From Shewanella livingstonensis (GTDB lineage: Bacteria; Pseudomonadota; Gammaproteobacteria; Enterobacterales; Shewanellaceae): 64,000 nucleotides of DNA. Made by a program: the position numbers and the translations under genes. The notes under the pieces were generated by a model. The model was not told the origin of the DNA, did no database searches, and worked only from the letters and a program-made list of their open reading frames with translations. Shown here one piece after another: positions 27,845-36,693 of the stretch. The stretch spans positions 1,188,001 through 1,252,000 of the forward strand of contig NZ_CP034015.1 in the NCBI RefSeq assembly GCF_003855395.1. Reading direction: 5' to 3'. The number at the start of each line of letters is the position of its first letter. Positions within the stretch are counted from its first letter, which is position 1.

Positions 27845-28093
27845 ATGAACGACACTACTGCTAAACCCGCTTTACCTGATCGTCTTAGCGTTAATCCACG
27901 TAGCCCACATCATGTGGCTGCAATTTTCGAACACGAGATTGGCATTTTGTTTAATGGCAAAGAGCGTGCAGATGTTGAAGAATATTGCATCAGTGAAGGT
28001 TGGGTAAAAGTTGCCTCGCATAAAGCATTAGATCGTCGTGGCCAACCGCTTACGATGACAGTAAAAGGCAAAGTTGAAGCGTTCTACAAGTAG
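27845..28093 (+). CDS. DUF3297 family protein, 82 aa
   Basis: Short soluble protein with the DUF3297 signature: PDRLSVNPRSPHH, then FEHEIGILFNGKERADVEEYC, then VKGKVEAFYK. The family is widespread in proteobacteria and has no established function. No strong Shine-Dalgarno is visible before the ATG. A terminator hairpin follows at 28128. Confidence 0.88.
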   Translation: MNDTTAKPALPDRLSVNPRSPHHVAAIFEHEIGILFNGKERADVEEYCISEGWVKVASHKALDRRGQPLTMTVKGKVEAFYK

Positions 28094-28127
28094 AACTGAG
28101 TAAGCTGACTCTTAGCGTCAAAAAAAC

Positions 28128-28154
28128 AAAGGCTAGCCGTCAGCGCTGGCCTTT
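28128..28154 (+). terminator. Terminator of the DUF3297 gene
   Basis: AAAGGC(T)AGC / GCT(G)GCCTTT stem, about 35 bp after the stop. The run of A before it would also allow minus-strand use. Confidence 0.6.
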
Positions 28155-28348
28155 ATGCTTTGGTGAGAGTTTAGATAAATAATTAACGATAATTTACTTA
28201 TCAAGCATTACTCATTAAGTTTCGTCTCATGGCAGCGCATGTGATGTTTTATTGCAGTTAAAAAATCCATAATAATATTGAAAACAATATATAAAAATTG
28301 ATTAGACTAATTATTCGCAATGCTACAATCTACCTTGTAAACTTGTTA

Positions 28349-28681
28349 TTAATCGATCACGAAGCCTGAAAATGTCAAAATGAAATATGCGACGATACTG
28401 ATAACGAATAAAACAAAATGACTTATTATACAGATAAGCATGACTGCTCCAGTACCTGTTACATCGCCTGCTAGTTTTGCTTGTCCTATCGATATAGATG
28501 TTAGGAATGCAACTATTATACTCACGAGTAACTGAGACCAAAAATTACCTGTAAAAAAAGGGAGTATGTAGCATAATGCCGGTCCTAAGATGTATGCTAC
28601 CTCATTATCTTTAGATGAAGAAAAGACAATACTTAGAAAAAAAATTAATATATAACTTCCTATTATTTCAGTTAATTCCAT
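28349..28681 (-). CDS. Small membrane protein of unknown function, 110 aa
   Basis: Three or four predicted membrane helices: ELTEIIGSYILIFFLSIVFS, AYILGPALCYILPFF, LLVSIIVAFLTSISIG and MLICIISHFVLFVISIVAYF. AT-rich, like its upstream neighbours. It lies 146 bp downstream of the lipoprotein gene and in the same direction, so it may belong to the same small operon. No family recognised. Confidence 0.55.
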   Translation of the reverse strand: MELTEIIGSYILIFFLSIVFSSSKDNEVAYILGPALCYILPFFTGNFWSQLLVSIIVAFLTSISIGQAKLAGDVTGTGAVMLICIISHFVLFVISIVAYFILTFSGFVID

Positions 28682-28827
28682 TTATTTATGATCCTATTTA
28701 GTCTGGTCTTGTATTAAAATTGATACTACATCGGAATTCAGAAGTATTAGGTAGTTCAAGTTCAACTATTTATGTTAATTCATGTGTTTAAGTGAGCACA
28801 TATTATTAGTCCCAATCTGGTATGAGT

Positions 28828-29421
28828 TTACTTGCATTGCCATGTATTAAGTTTATTGAGTATGAATTCATCAATTTTTTGATGTAAAAGTATATTTTCA
28901 TCTTTAATAGTATAAGTTCCAACTGTATCTCCGATGTTGAATTGATGTGTACATCGATAACTCGGATCTGTTTCGCCGTGACCATCTAACATACAATCCC
29001 CCCAATATAGGTAATCGCTTCCAGCCTTATCATATGCTACCCAATGATATGGGCTTTGATCTTCAAATTTGATGTTTTCCATATCAGAATGCCTTAAATC
29101 TTCAATATTCAAAACATGTTTAATAATTTTATTGTTAGAAAGATTAACTTGAATATGGTGGTAGATATTACCTGTGGAATGGCTAGGTGATGTTACTTTA
29201 AAAGCAGAAATATGTTTGTGTAGCTCTTTACCTTCAAAAAAAATTGAAGGTCCATAACCTGTATTTTTATCAAAGTTTGAATCGTTACTTGATGCGGTAG
29301 ATAGTGACGCTGGCGTTAAATATGCCTTCGGTAAACAGTATTTATCCCATTTTATTGTACTGGTATTAGGGCTGCATGCCGCGATTAATAATAGTGGCGT
29401 TAATATGATTAATTGTTTCAT
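28828..29421 (-). CDS. Lipoprotein of unknown function, 197 aa
   Basis: Begins MKQLIILTPLLLIAACSPN, a signal peptide with lipobox IAAC. The mature part is soluble, with no recognised domain; Cys pairs at KYC, GDCM, YRCT and WQC suggest disulfides in the periplasm. Its ATG overlaps the stop of the 95-aa gene (ATGA). Third in the overlap-linked group. Confidence 0.65.
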   Translation of the reverse strand: MKQLIILTPLLLIAACSPNTSTIKWDKYCLPKAYLTPASLSTASSNDSNFDKNTGYGPSIFFEGKELHKHISAFKVTSPSHSTGNIYHHIQVNLSNNKIIKHVLNIEDLRHSDMENIKFEDQSPYHWVAYDKAGSDYLYWGDCMLDGHGETDPSYRCTHQFNIGDTVGTYTIKDENILLHQKIDEFILNKLNTWQCK

Positions 29422-29705
29422 TGGTTAGCTCCTTTATATCCAACAGCAGAATCACAGTCATGGCAGTAAAGTTCACCATACAATGTAAATTCTGCTTCAT
29501 CAGGAATATTGTTAAGCCAAGTACCGCCATAAAAATGGTTAGGGATATTGAACAATTTAAATGCGATGTGATGGTAGTCAGCCATTTGCTTAAGGCTGAG
29601 CAAACCTTTTACTTTGCCAATATTGTCATTGTCATAGTCATGTGTAACGAAGGATATATGTTGGTTTGCCACTTCAATACCGACGTCTTTAATTTTCGCT
29701 CTCAT
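29418..29705 (-). CDS. Hypothetical protein, 95 aa, possible immunity-type
   Basis: Small soluble protein with no recognised family. It has a C-terminal CHDC pair (ELYCHDCDSAVGYKG), which could bind zinc or form a disulfide. It is joined by ATGA overlaps to the genes on both sides. Position directly after a frameshifted small gene, size and AT-rich context resemble immunity proteins, but this is only a guess. Confidence 0.5.
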   Translation of the reverse strand: MRAKIKDVGIEVANQHISFVTHDYDNDNIGKVKGLLSLKQMADYHHIAFKLFNIPNHFYGGTWLNNIPDEAEFTLYGELYCHDCDSAVGYKGANQ

Positions 29706-29984
29706 TTATAAAATGTACCCCGAAAGCCGCCACGTTCAAGTCCGGTTGCTAAATTAACTACAGTCGAACGAGCCATAAACTCCCAGTAAGCAAACCCTTT
29801 GTTATTCCAAAAATGAGTATCGCCGCTTTGAATAACATGTTTTAATTTTGTGGTATCGGTTACCCATAGAGCATATCCAATCCGAGCTACAGGAGCTTTT
29901 TTACTTAGTCGACTTCTCCAGAAAGCTTCTAAGTTACCATTAAGCACATTTGTTCGTTCTTGAGCGGTAATCGCTAAATGTCAT
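29702..29984 (-). pseudogene. Frameshifted small gene, possible toxin-type domain
   Basis: The best frame reads HLAITAQERTNVLNGNLEAF, WRSRLSKKAPVARIGYALWV and ends GLERGGFRGTFYK; it is open from 29980 but has no ATG of its own. In another frame an ATG at 29984, with AAAGGA 7 bp upstream, gives only 14 codons. One frameshift within the first two codons would join that start to the long frame and give about 94 residues. A GTG at 29947 could start an 81-residue product instead. The sequence is not one I recognise. Its chain to the next genes by ATGA overlap suggests a toxin/immunity-like unit. Confidence 0.45.
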
Positions 29985-30296
29985 ATTTAATTCCTTTTAA
30001 TTTATTCTATTTGAATCATTCTCATACTATAACTGATATTGACTTAACTGAATAATTATTAGCCATATCTATATGAAATATATTGTTTTATTTTTTAATC
30101 CTATTATAAATGATTAGTCTGTAGTAACCAGAATAGCTAGTTTGAGGGTAAAATTTGTCTACTTCTTATTTCATCATCTCATCTGTAAACAAACTCTGCC
30201 AAGCGTCACTCTGTTTAAACACAACATGATTTTCATTCATGTTTAATCACTGTAGAATCCGCGCCGTGTTTTACCATTCTTAGAATTTGCGTATTT
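29985..30296. other. Divergent intergenic region
   Basis: About 310 bp of AT-rich sequence between the overlap-linked operon and the LysE gene, presumably with both promoters. I see no other structure. Confidence 0.4.
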
Positions 30297-30929
30297 ATGA
30301 TGATTGATCTGGCGTTACTCCCCGTTTATTTGACCACTGTGGTGGCATTACTGTTAATTCCTGGCCCTGATATGTTGTTGATTGCGAGTTCGAGTTTGAG
30401 CTATGGCCGCAAAGTGGGCGTGTATGCCAGTTTTGGCAATGCGACTTCGGGGCTTATTTTAACCTTACTTGCGGCAATGGGCGTGTCAGCGCTGGTGGCG
30501 ATGAATCCAATGGCATTAGAGTTATTACGGATTTTAGGCGGCGCATATTTGCTAAAAATGGGCTGGGATTGCATGCGTAGCAGTGCCAGTGAGGCGCCTG
30601 AGATTGCCCAACAGAATAACTTAGCTAAATTACTCTATCGCCGTGCAGTAATGAGCAATTTACTCAATCCTAAAGCATTACTGTTTTTTGTGTTGTTTTT
30701 GCCCCAGTTTGTATCGACTCAGCTCAGTGCCAGTTCTGGCGAGCAGATGTTGGCTTTAGGCCTACTGCTTAATGTTATGGGGTTAGCATTTAATCTATTG
30801 CTGGTGGCGTTAGTGGGCAGTTTAGGCAAACCATTGCTTAATAATGAAAAGTTTCGTACCTATCAAAACAAGTTTATGGGCGTAATATTTTTTGCTTTAG
30901 CGATTTGGTTACTTGTATCGCAGGTTTAA
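30297..30929 (+). CDS. LysE/RhtB-family exporter
   Basis: 210 residues, about six membrane helices. The family motif is near the N-terminus: VALLLIPGPDMLLIASSSLSYGRKVG, with GNATSGL and the central MSNLLNPKALLFFVLFLPQF. These proteins export amino acids or related metabolites across the inner membrane. The substrate cannot be read from sequence. No strong Shine-Dalgarno is seen. A bidirectional terminator separates it from the convergent DsbA-like gene. Confidence 0.9.
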   Translation: MMIDLALLPVYLTTVVALLLIPGPDMLLIASSSLSYGRKVGVYASFGNATSGLILTLLAAMGVSALVAMNPMALELLRILGGAYLLKMGWDCMRSSASEAPEIAQQNNLAKLLYRRAVMSNLLNPKALLFFVLFLPQFVSTQLSASSGEQMLALGLLLNVMGLAFNLLLVALVGSLGKPLLNNEKFRTYQNKFMGVIFFALAIWLLVSQV

Positions 30930-30969
30930 AGTATTGCTTAACCTGTACAATTAAAAGTCGCTAGTAAAT

Positions 30970-31001
30970 AAAAAACCACGGTCATTAGCCGTGGTTTTTT
31001 T
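30970..31001. terminator. Bidirectional terminator between lysE-like and dsbA-like genes
   Basis: AAAAAACCACGG / CCGTGGTTTTTTT stem with a 7-nt loop and both A and T tracts, placed between two convergent genes. Confidence 0.85.
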
Positions 31002-31058
31002 GATCTTACTGCAGGCACATTCACATCAATGATGTATTTGGCGGGTTGCGATTTATGG

Positions 31059-31685
31059 CTACGATTCCGTTTTCGCGAGTTTAATCGCCGCGATTTCTTT
31101 TTCAACCGCAGCAACCACAGCATGAGGGCTACTCAGATATTGTGAATGATCGATAAAAATAGCGTTATCATTAACGGTCATGACTAAAACGGGGAAGCCG
31201 GTAGTACCAATCACTTGTTGAATCTCTTCTATGCCTTCCAGTACGTATTCTGCGTCCATACTGAGCTCATCTTTAAACACTTTATTCGATGGTGACAGCT
31301 TAAATTTTTCTACGATGTCATTAAAGTCGTGCTTATTGCTAAGTGGGTTGCCTTCAATGAAATGAGCTCTTTGTAGCGCATTGAGCACATCTAATTGCTT
31401 GTCAGCTTGTTTGCCCTGCAACCAGGCCATAAAGTTTGCGGTTTTGATTGAGCTTTTAGGACTGTTTACGTAACGAATATGATCGCGGCCAAATTTTAGT
31501 CCACTCATTCTTGCCGCCGCTTCCATTTGCTCTTCGCCAGCACTGTCTTTGCCAATGTAATGTGCGCTATGCAGTAAATGTACATTCATTTCAGGATAGG
31601 CTTGCTGCAATGCATTCACCAAGGGTGTAGTGGCATAGCTCCAAGGACAATGTGAGTCGTAGATAAAATAAAGCTCAGTGGTCAT
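31059..31685 (-). CDS. DsbA-family thioredoxin-fold protein
   Basis: 208 residues with the redox-like segment DSHCPWSYATTP near residues 10-21, where the motif is C-P-W-S, so the second Cys is replaced by Ser. The helical insert and cis-Pro region GTTGFPVLVM near 160 fit the DsbA/2-hydroxychromene isomerase-like group. No signal peptide, so it is cytoplasmic. With one Cys it may act in glutathione- or CoA-linked chemistry rather than as a disulfide oxidant. Confidence 0.78.
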   Translation of the reverse strand: MTTELYFIYDSHCPWSYATTPLVNALQQAYPEMNVHLLHSAHYIGKDSAGEEQMEAAARMSGLKFGRDHIRYVNSPKSSIKTANFMAWLQGKQADKQLDVLNALQRAHFIEGNPLSNKHDFNDIVEKFKLSPSNKVFKDELSMDAEYVLEGIEEIQQVIGTTGFPVLVMTVNDNAIFIDHSQYLSSPHAVVAAVEKEIAAIKLAKTES

Positions 31686-31837
31686 TACGTTAATTCTTGT
31701 TTGCGATCAGATATGCTGATCCTAAATAGTTTATTGGTATTATTCAATCATTGAAATATTTATATCTGCAGCTAGCTCTCGCCGCTGGGTGCTGCATATT
31801 AGTAAGAGTAAGAGTAAACCTTTGAACGTAGATATTT

Positions 31838-32877
31838 GGCTATGTTCCATAATACTGTTGTCTACCGTAAGCGGACAACAGTATTTGCCGTTTATTTAGC
31901 TTTGCGCTGCTTTCCTTAAACCAAGCGAGATAATTCGATAAATATTTTGTAGCTACTCCCTTCATACTTCCGTTTACCCAGGCTTTAAAATTCGCTATTG
32001 CACCATTGACAGTCTGAATGTGATAAATATTATCCATCACTCTGATTGTCCCATTTATCAATCGCTTATGGTCACAGTGCTTTAGTTTGGCTATCTTCAC
32101 ATATGCCCATGCACCATCGCTGCAAAGCACTGAATTTTCTTCAATGTTTTCAGTAAGATTAATGGATATTTCTGAAGACGTATCAGCAGATAAAATTGGC
32201 GCTATCATGTGTTTACTGCGGTCAATGGAAAGAAGCACCGCAACTTGGCCTTCTTTAGTGCGTTTATCAATATCACCACCGCGCTTTCTGGCTTTTTGAC
32301 CTGAACCGAGTGTTTTATTACCTTTTTCAGAATAGGCAAGAAAGAATTCATCAACCTCGATAATGCCCGATAGTTTGTCATCATTTTTCCCTGCCTGAGC
32401 CTGAAGAAATCGATGTCGCCATAAAAAGGCTGTTTTAAGATTAATACCACAGACTCTAGCCGCCTGCCTCAGCGTTAACCGCAACGCCATACAGTGGGCA
32501 TACTCGACCCAAATGCAGCTCTTATGCAGCCTAGCTAGCGGGGTATTAGTCTTGTTGTTAAACGTTTTACTGCAGCTATTGCAGCGATATCGTTGTACTC
32601 CACCTGCTTTCCCCCACTTTTTGAACTGGCTTGAATCGCAGTGTGGACACTGCGATTTTGAATCAAAAAGTGGTTGGAACAGCTCATCTATAGGGATTTC
32701 GGTATCTAATGCTTGAATTGACTGGTGAACTACCTCTCTCTGAGCTGGAGTCATAGAGATAAGTGCTTTTGTTATCCGGTTAAGTTTACTCACAAATAAT
32801 TTTGCTTTCATTTCCTTTACCCTCAATCAGTTAGCTTCACTCATTAAGTATAGACAACATTTACCTACAACAGCGCC
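31838..32877 (-). mobile_element. Complete IS1595-type insertion sequence
   Basis: 1,040-bp element bounded by an exact 8-bp direct repeat AGATATTT (31830-31837 and 32878-32885), the length expected for IS1595-family target duplications. Ends are imperfect inverted repeats starting GGC, sharing TGTT and TGTTGTCTA at matching positions. It carries one transposase gene. Intact ends, gene and duplication suggest a fairly recent insertion. It lies between genes and interrupts nothing visible. Confidence 0.85.
31840..32811 (-). CDS. IS1595-family transposase
   Basis: 323 residues. N-terminal zinc ribbon CPHCDSSQFKKWG...YRCNSCSKTF (about 55-85), then the ISXO2-like catalytic domain: first Asp in GIIEVDEFFLAYSEKG, second in SVLCSDGAWAYVK, then HIQTVNGAIANFKAWV with the Asn of the DDN-type triad. 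I start at the ATG at 32811 with AAAGGAA before it; a TTG five codons upstream is unlikely. It appears intact. Confidence 0.9.
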   Translation of the reverse strand: MKAKLFVSKLNRITKALISMTPAQREVVHQSIQALDTEIPIDELFQPLFDSKSQCPHCDSSQFKKWGKAGGVQRYRCNSCSKTFNNKTNTPLARLHKSCIWVEYAHCMALRLTLRQAARVCGINLKTAFLWRHRFLQAQAGKNDDKLSGIIEVDEFFLAYSEKGNKTLGSGQKARKRGGDIDKRTKEGQVAVLLSIDRSKHMIAPILSADTSSEISINLTENIEENSVLCSDGAWAYVKIAKLKHCDHKRLINGTIRVMDNIYHIQTVNGAIANFKAWVNGSMKGVATKYLSNYLAWFKESSAKLNKRQILLSAYGRQQYYGT

Positions 32878-32885
32878 AGATATTT

Positions 32886-33212
32886 AGGCTTAGTAAAATG
32901 GACACTTAGAATGTGTCATATAGGTATTGAGTAGTAGATACAGTAATGAATGGGAAAGGTGCTTTGGCTGGGAGATGTGTTGTTTGCGGTTTACCGTGAT
33001 TATTTACAGGCTCTACTTATGACTTACACATTTATAGCACTCAATAAATAGCACTCAATAAGTAGTACTCCATAAAAACCATAGCGGTGCAGCAGTTATG
33101 GCTTTATTGTGGTTTCCGCTACATTGATTTTGGTCATTGTAATTTGATACTAAGAACCATTAAATAACATTGGCTTACATTAGGTTTTTGTAATTAATAT
33201 CCGCGGAGGCTT
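32886..33212. other. Gene-free stretch between IS1595 and trmH
   Basis: About 330 bp. A short imperfect tandem repeat (ATAGCACTCAATA twice, then a third variant) lies near 33034-33070. No coding frame is evident. Confidence 0.4.
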
Positions 33213-33914
33213 TTAAGCAATAGATGTTTTCTCAATCGGCGCGCGCATTCTATCCCACCATTCATTGTCGGCAACTATTTGGCCCTGTTCATCAATAACA
33301 GGATAGGGGATATGCTTGCGGCAACAGGCTTTAGCATAGACAGGATGACCTTGTTCAAACAACATCGTTTGGCAGTAAGCGTGATCCAGTTTGCGGGTGC
33401 CATACATATTAGCTAGTTCGCGTTGGCGCTGTGCTTCATACATCACTAATGCTGCTGCTACAGACACATTGAGTGATTGCACCATGCCACGCATGGGAAT
33501 AATAATATGTTGGTCTGCTGCGGCAATGGCTTCTGCGCTGACGCCATCACGTTCATTGCCCATTACTATGACAGTAGGCTGGGTATAATCAATCTCGCGA
33601 AAATCCACAGCAGTATCTGAAAACGTGGTGGTTAACACCTGCATTTTTTGTGCTTTAAAAACCTGATTAGCTTCTTCAAAGGTGTAATGTTTAACGGTAT
33701 TAACCCATTGTTGGCTGCCAGAAGCAGTATTACCCGATACTCGCATATCAATATCTGGCCATACGGCATGAATCTCATGAATACCCACACAGTCAGCAGA
33801 GCGAAGAACCGCAGCAATATTATTGGTCATATGCACTTTATCAAGGCAGACCGTTAAGTCGACTTGTCGATTATCGAGCATCTGATTTATTCGGGCAAAA
33901 CGTTCTGGGCTCAT
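33213..33914 (-). CDS. trmH: tRNA (guanosine(18)-2'-O)-methyltransferase
   Basis: SPOUT-class enzyme that 2'-O-methylates G18 in the D-loop of tRNAs using SAM. The 233 residues show the three SpoU motifs: NNIAAVLRSADCVGI near 28-42, TVIVMGNERDGVSAEAI near 112-128, and IIIPMRGMVQSLNVSVAAAL near 137-156. The C-terminal extension is typical of TrmH rather than TrmL. Single gene, divergent from the Rrf-like gene across 300 bp. Confidence 0.93.
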   Translation of the reverse strand: MSPERFARINQMLDNRQVDLTVCLDKVHMTNNIAAVLRSADCVGIHEIHAVWPDIDMRVSGNTASGSQQWVNTVKHYTFEEANQVFKAQKMQVLTTTFSDTAVDFREIDYTQPTVIVMGNERDGVSAEAIAAADQHIIIPMRGMVQSLNVSVAAALVMYEAQRQRELANMYGTRKLDHAYCQTMLFEQGHPVYAKACCRKHIPYPVIDEQGQIVADNEWWDRMRAPIEKTSIA

Positions 33915-34214
33915 GGAGTAACTCTATTTAATTTGATTCTATATTTAACATTTGCTTTCAACACAAAGGCGCTCAATACATCCGCTAAAAGAGTCATATT
34001 GACAGCAAGGTGACTATTTCGGCTGGCATTATAGCGTTAAAATGCTAACCCTAAAACGCCATTGATCCCAGCAACAGAATTATCAGCATATTAATGCAGC
34101 CAGTAATCACAAAATTGCTTTTTTAATGTATGGTGGTAAGTGAAACATAAATAACTGTTTTATTAGTATATTTAAGCTAACTGATTACAATTAAGGACAT
34201 GTTTACAGCAGGCC

Positions 34215-34601
34215 ATGACAGAAGATATTACCATTCAACTTCCTGCGCTTATTCATCGAATAGGCAGGGATAAAGCCAATCAAGCCAAAGTGATTGCATT
34301 GCAATATCACTGCGAGCTTAAGCGTGTGCGCCGTTCTCGACATTGGGGTATTACAGGCAAGGCCATGAGTATTCAGTCGTTTATTGAGCGATTGAAAACT
34401 GCAAACGATGATGGCTTGGGTTATCTTATTCAAAAGATTGCCACTGCATTACTGGGTCATGCCGACAAATTAGAGCCTTTAGAGGCAAAGCTTTACCGTT
34501 TAATTAATGACAACCCCTGTATTACCTTGGGAGAGTTGATCCAACAGACTGAATGCACTATGGCTGAGGCTCGAGTTGCACGCTTTAAAGCTGACTTATA
34601 G
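34215..34601 (+). CDS. Rrf-like 'ribosome recycling factor family' protein, 128 aa
   Basis: Starts EDITIQLPALIHRIGRDKAN and continues CELKRVRRSRHWGITGKA, a pattern I recall in small Vibrio and Shewanella proteins annotated as ribosome recycling factor family. It is too short to be true Frr (about 185 residues) and its function is not established. The C-terminal part looks like a small helix-turn-helix (NDNPCITLGELIQQTECTMA). Moderately sure of the family, unsure of any role. Confidence 0.6.
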   Translation: MTEDITIQLPALIHRIGRDKANQAKVIALQYHCELKRVRRSRHWGITGKAMSIQSFIERLKTANDDGLGYLIQKIATALLGHADKLEPLEAKLYRLINDNPCITLGELIQQTECTMAEARVARFKADL

Positions 34602-35149
34602 CGCTAAGCTGATTGTTACGAGTTTATTAGCATCGGTAGTTACCTTGAACGTGCAGGTATGGCAACTTGGATCATTGATGCATGCTCAGTTTTTTTGTTA
34701 CCTCATGCCGAACATGAGTTGTCGGCTTTTGATAATATTCACTTTTAATAACATTCACTTTTAATAATATTCAATGGATGAGTGTATTAATATCATTAAC
34801 TGGTTATCACATGTATCGTTGTGAAATGCGTTTAGGAATTAGTTTAGAAATTAATAGTGCAAATGTACTGAGACTTTTACTACCAGCAAAGCTCCTTTGG
34901 GTTCGTTAGGTCATGCTTTACATTTGGTTGAGCACAAACTAGAGGGATTACCTCGCAAGCATGATGTTAAAGTGCTGTAATCAAATAATAATTTATGATT
35001 TACACATCAGTCTGCCGTAGTCGTGTTCTTGCTGTGGATTACTTTTTATGGTGTTAAATGGGTATTGCTCGTTAAACTTGATGTACAGATTCTGCATATC
35101 GTTAATCATATTAACGATCATGCCCACAATAAATTTTGCGATTTAACGA
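34602..35149. other. Long gene-free stretch with a decayed fragment
   Basis: The only coding-like stretch is 34858-34980, whose plus frame reads APLGSLGHALHLVEHKLEGL and ends in a stop but has no start and a stop just upstream. It looks like the tail of a lost gene. The rest is AT-rich with nothing I can name. Confidence 0.35.
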
Positions 35150-35372
35150 ATTAAGCCTTTACAATATCCGTAACTAAGGTATTATACAGCCTGCTCTGAC
35201 ATTCAGAGTTATTAATGAACATCAAGTAAAAGAAAAGCCTTAGAATCTCTTCGTTATCGTTGTTATCCTCTGTGTTTCCCTTAGCTTCATCGTGACATTC
35301 AATAATTCAAGCTCGAGCGCATCGCATTTTCGCGACAGATTGATTAAATTTAATTATATAAGGGACACAAAA
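35150..35372 (+). promoter_or_regulatory. Probable long 5' leader of the cold-shock gene
   Basis: The 220 bp before the csp ATG contain no gene. Long structured leaders acting as thermosensors are known for CspA-class genes, so this is a candidate by analogy. I did not find a clear cold-box match. The ribosome site is AAGGGACACAAAA before the ATG. Confidence 0.35.
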
Positions 35373-35585
35373 ATGTCTAATAAAACAACTGGTTTAGTAA
35401 AATGGTTTAACGAAGATAAAGGTTTTGGCTTTATTACTCCTGACAATGGCGGCGCTGATGTGTTCGTTCATTTCCGTTCAATCACTTCAGAAGGTTTCAA
35501 GACTTTAGCTGAAGGCCAAAAAGTATCTTTCGATGTTGAGCAAGGCCAAAAAGGCCCGCAAGCTGCTAACGTAGCTGCAATCTAA
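35373..35585 (+). CDS. CspA-family cold-shock protein
   Basis: 70-residue OB-fold nucleic acid chaperone. Both RNA-binding motifs are present: KGFGFITP (RNP1) and VFVHF (RNP2), preceded by [12 protein letters not shown] use the ATG at 35373, preceded by AAGGGACAC, which gives the usual 70 residues; an in-frame upstream start would add 27 unrelated residues. It melts mRNA structure at low temperature or in stationary phase. A strong terminator follows. Confidence 0.95.
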   Translation: MSNKTTGLVKWFNEDKGFGFITPDNGGADVFVHFRSITSEGFKTLAEGQKVSFDVEQGQKGPQAANVAAI

Positions 35586-35598
35586 ACATTGTAAGATT

Positions 35599-35636
35599 GC
35601 GCAAACGGTTTAACGACTGTTTGCGCTTTTTTTTGC
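35599..35636 (+). terminator. Terminator of the cold-shock gene
   Basis: GCGCAAACGG / CTGTTTGCGC stem followed by eight T, just after the csp stop. Confidence 0.85.
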
Positions 35637-35920
35637 CTGTAATTTGATGATTTATCGTATTTTCACTCGCTGCGATACTTAACATTGGCTATACACTTCA
35701 AATATCTCCTTTTTATCTGCTCCTTAGCTATTTATTGCTATTGCTAATAACATGGCCAACTAACTCAACATGAGTCACTCCCCTTCAATCAGCGTACTTC
35801 ACACTTGTCATCTCTAATGATTCTAAAATCCCACGGTTATTTTGATCTAAATCAACGCTTACCATCGTTAATCAACTCATTATATTAGCTGAACATAATG
35901 CTAGTGATGCCGAGGTCATA

Positions 35921-36151
35921 ATGTCAGATAACACACTCATCTTGATTTTAAAAATCTGTATCTCGATAGGGATTAGCTTAATTTTATTAGGCATTTATTG
36001 TCATAATTTTAGCGAAACGATTGCAACGATGGGGGTTAATGGAATCATTATTAGTGCTATGTGTGTGGCTTTTGGCATGGCATTGTCGCTACCAACAAAA
36101 ATGTACCTGACTTTTATACTGGTTAAGCGTGAAGTAGAAAAAACCGCATGA
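35921..36151 (+). CDS. Small inner-membrane protein, 76 aa
   Basis: Two predicted membrane helices: ILILKICISIGISLILLGIY and IIISAMCVAFGMALSLP, with a short basic tail (VKREVEKTA) expected in the cytoplasm. No family recognised. GAGGTCATA precedes the ATG as a weak ribosome site. It stands alone between gene-free stretches. Confidence 0.55.
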   Translation: MSDNTLILILKICISIGISLILLGIYCHNFSETIATMGVNGIIISAMCVAFGMALSLPTKMYLTFILVKREVEKTA

Positions 36152-36693
36152 CTTCATTTTAGTCGGCTCATATAAGTTGACTGTAAATGTTTACACTGCC
36201 TATATTTCATTTCAAATATCAATTTTTATCTCCCTGCTTTTACTTGATCGAAATAATTTTTAATGATGAAAATTTCTTCTACCACCTTTTATCTTGACCA
36301 ATTTATTTTTGCAAAAAACCGAAATTATTAAACGTAAAAATTTTATTGAGTGGCTTAGTTGCAATTTAATACTTAAGAATGACAGTTTTTTATGGTTGAT
36401 TTTAATCGGTTTTCTGTGAAGTTCATCACTGTGAGACGTTTAATTTGTTACATAAATAGTGATACTGGTCTGTTTCGACATAATGATGAGAGATTTGTCG
36501 TTATAAAAATATATCATATTGATTTTAAAGATATTTATATTATAATAAACCAACTGCTTTATGGTACCAATATCACTTTTTTGGTTAAATATGTGTGACT
36601 TTTGTTAGTTTTTAATGGTTTTTGGGATGACATTCGTTTTTGGATCCGTTATTACTGTCTATACAAATAGGAAATAACATTTAAGGAAAAATA
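36152..36693. other. AT-rich gene-free stretch
   Basis: About 540 bp, very AT-rich. A 68-codon open frame inside it lacks a ribosome site and coding character. It probably holds the promoter of the following gene. Confidence 0.4.

Noticed and set aside
34858..34980. Small gene reading APLGSLGHALHLVEHKLEGL
   Set aside because: No start codon and a stop just upstream; at best the tail of a lost gene, noted in the gene-free entry.
36392..36598. 68-codon gene in AT-rich DNA
   Set aside because: No ribosome site, no coding bias, and AT-rich sequence easily gives such frames by chance.
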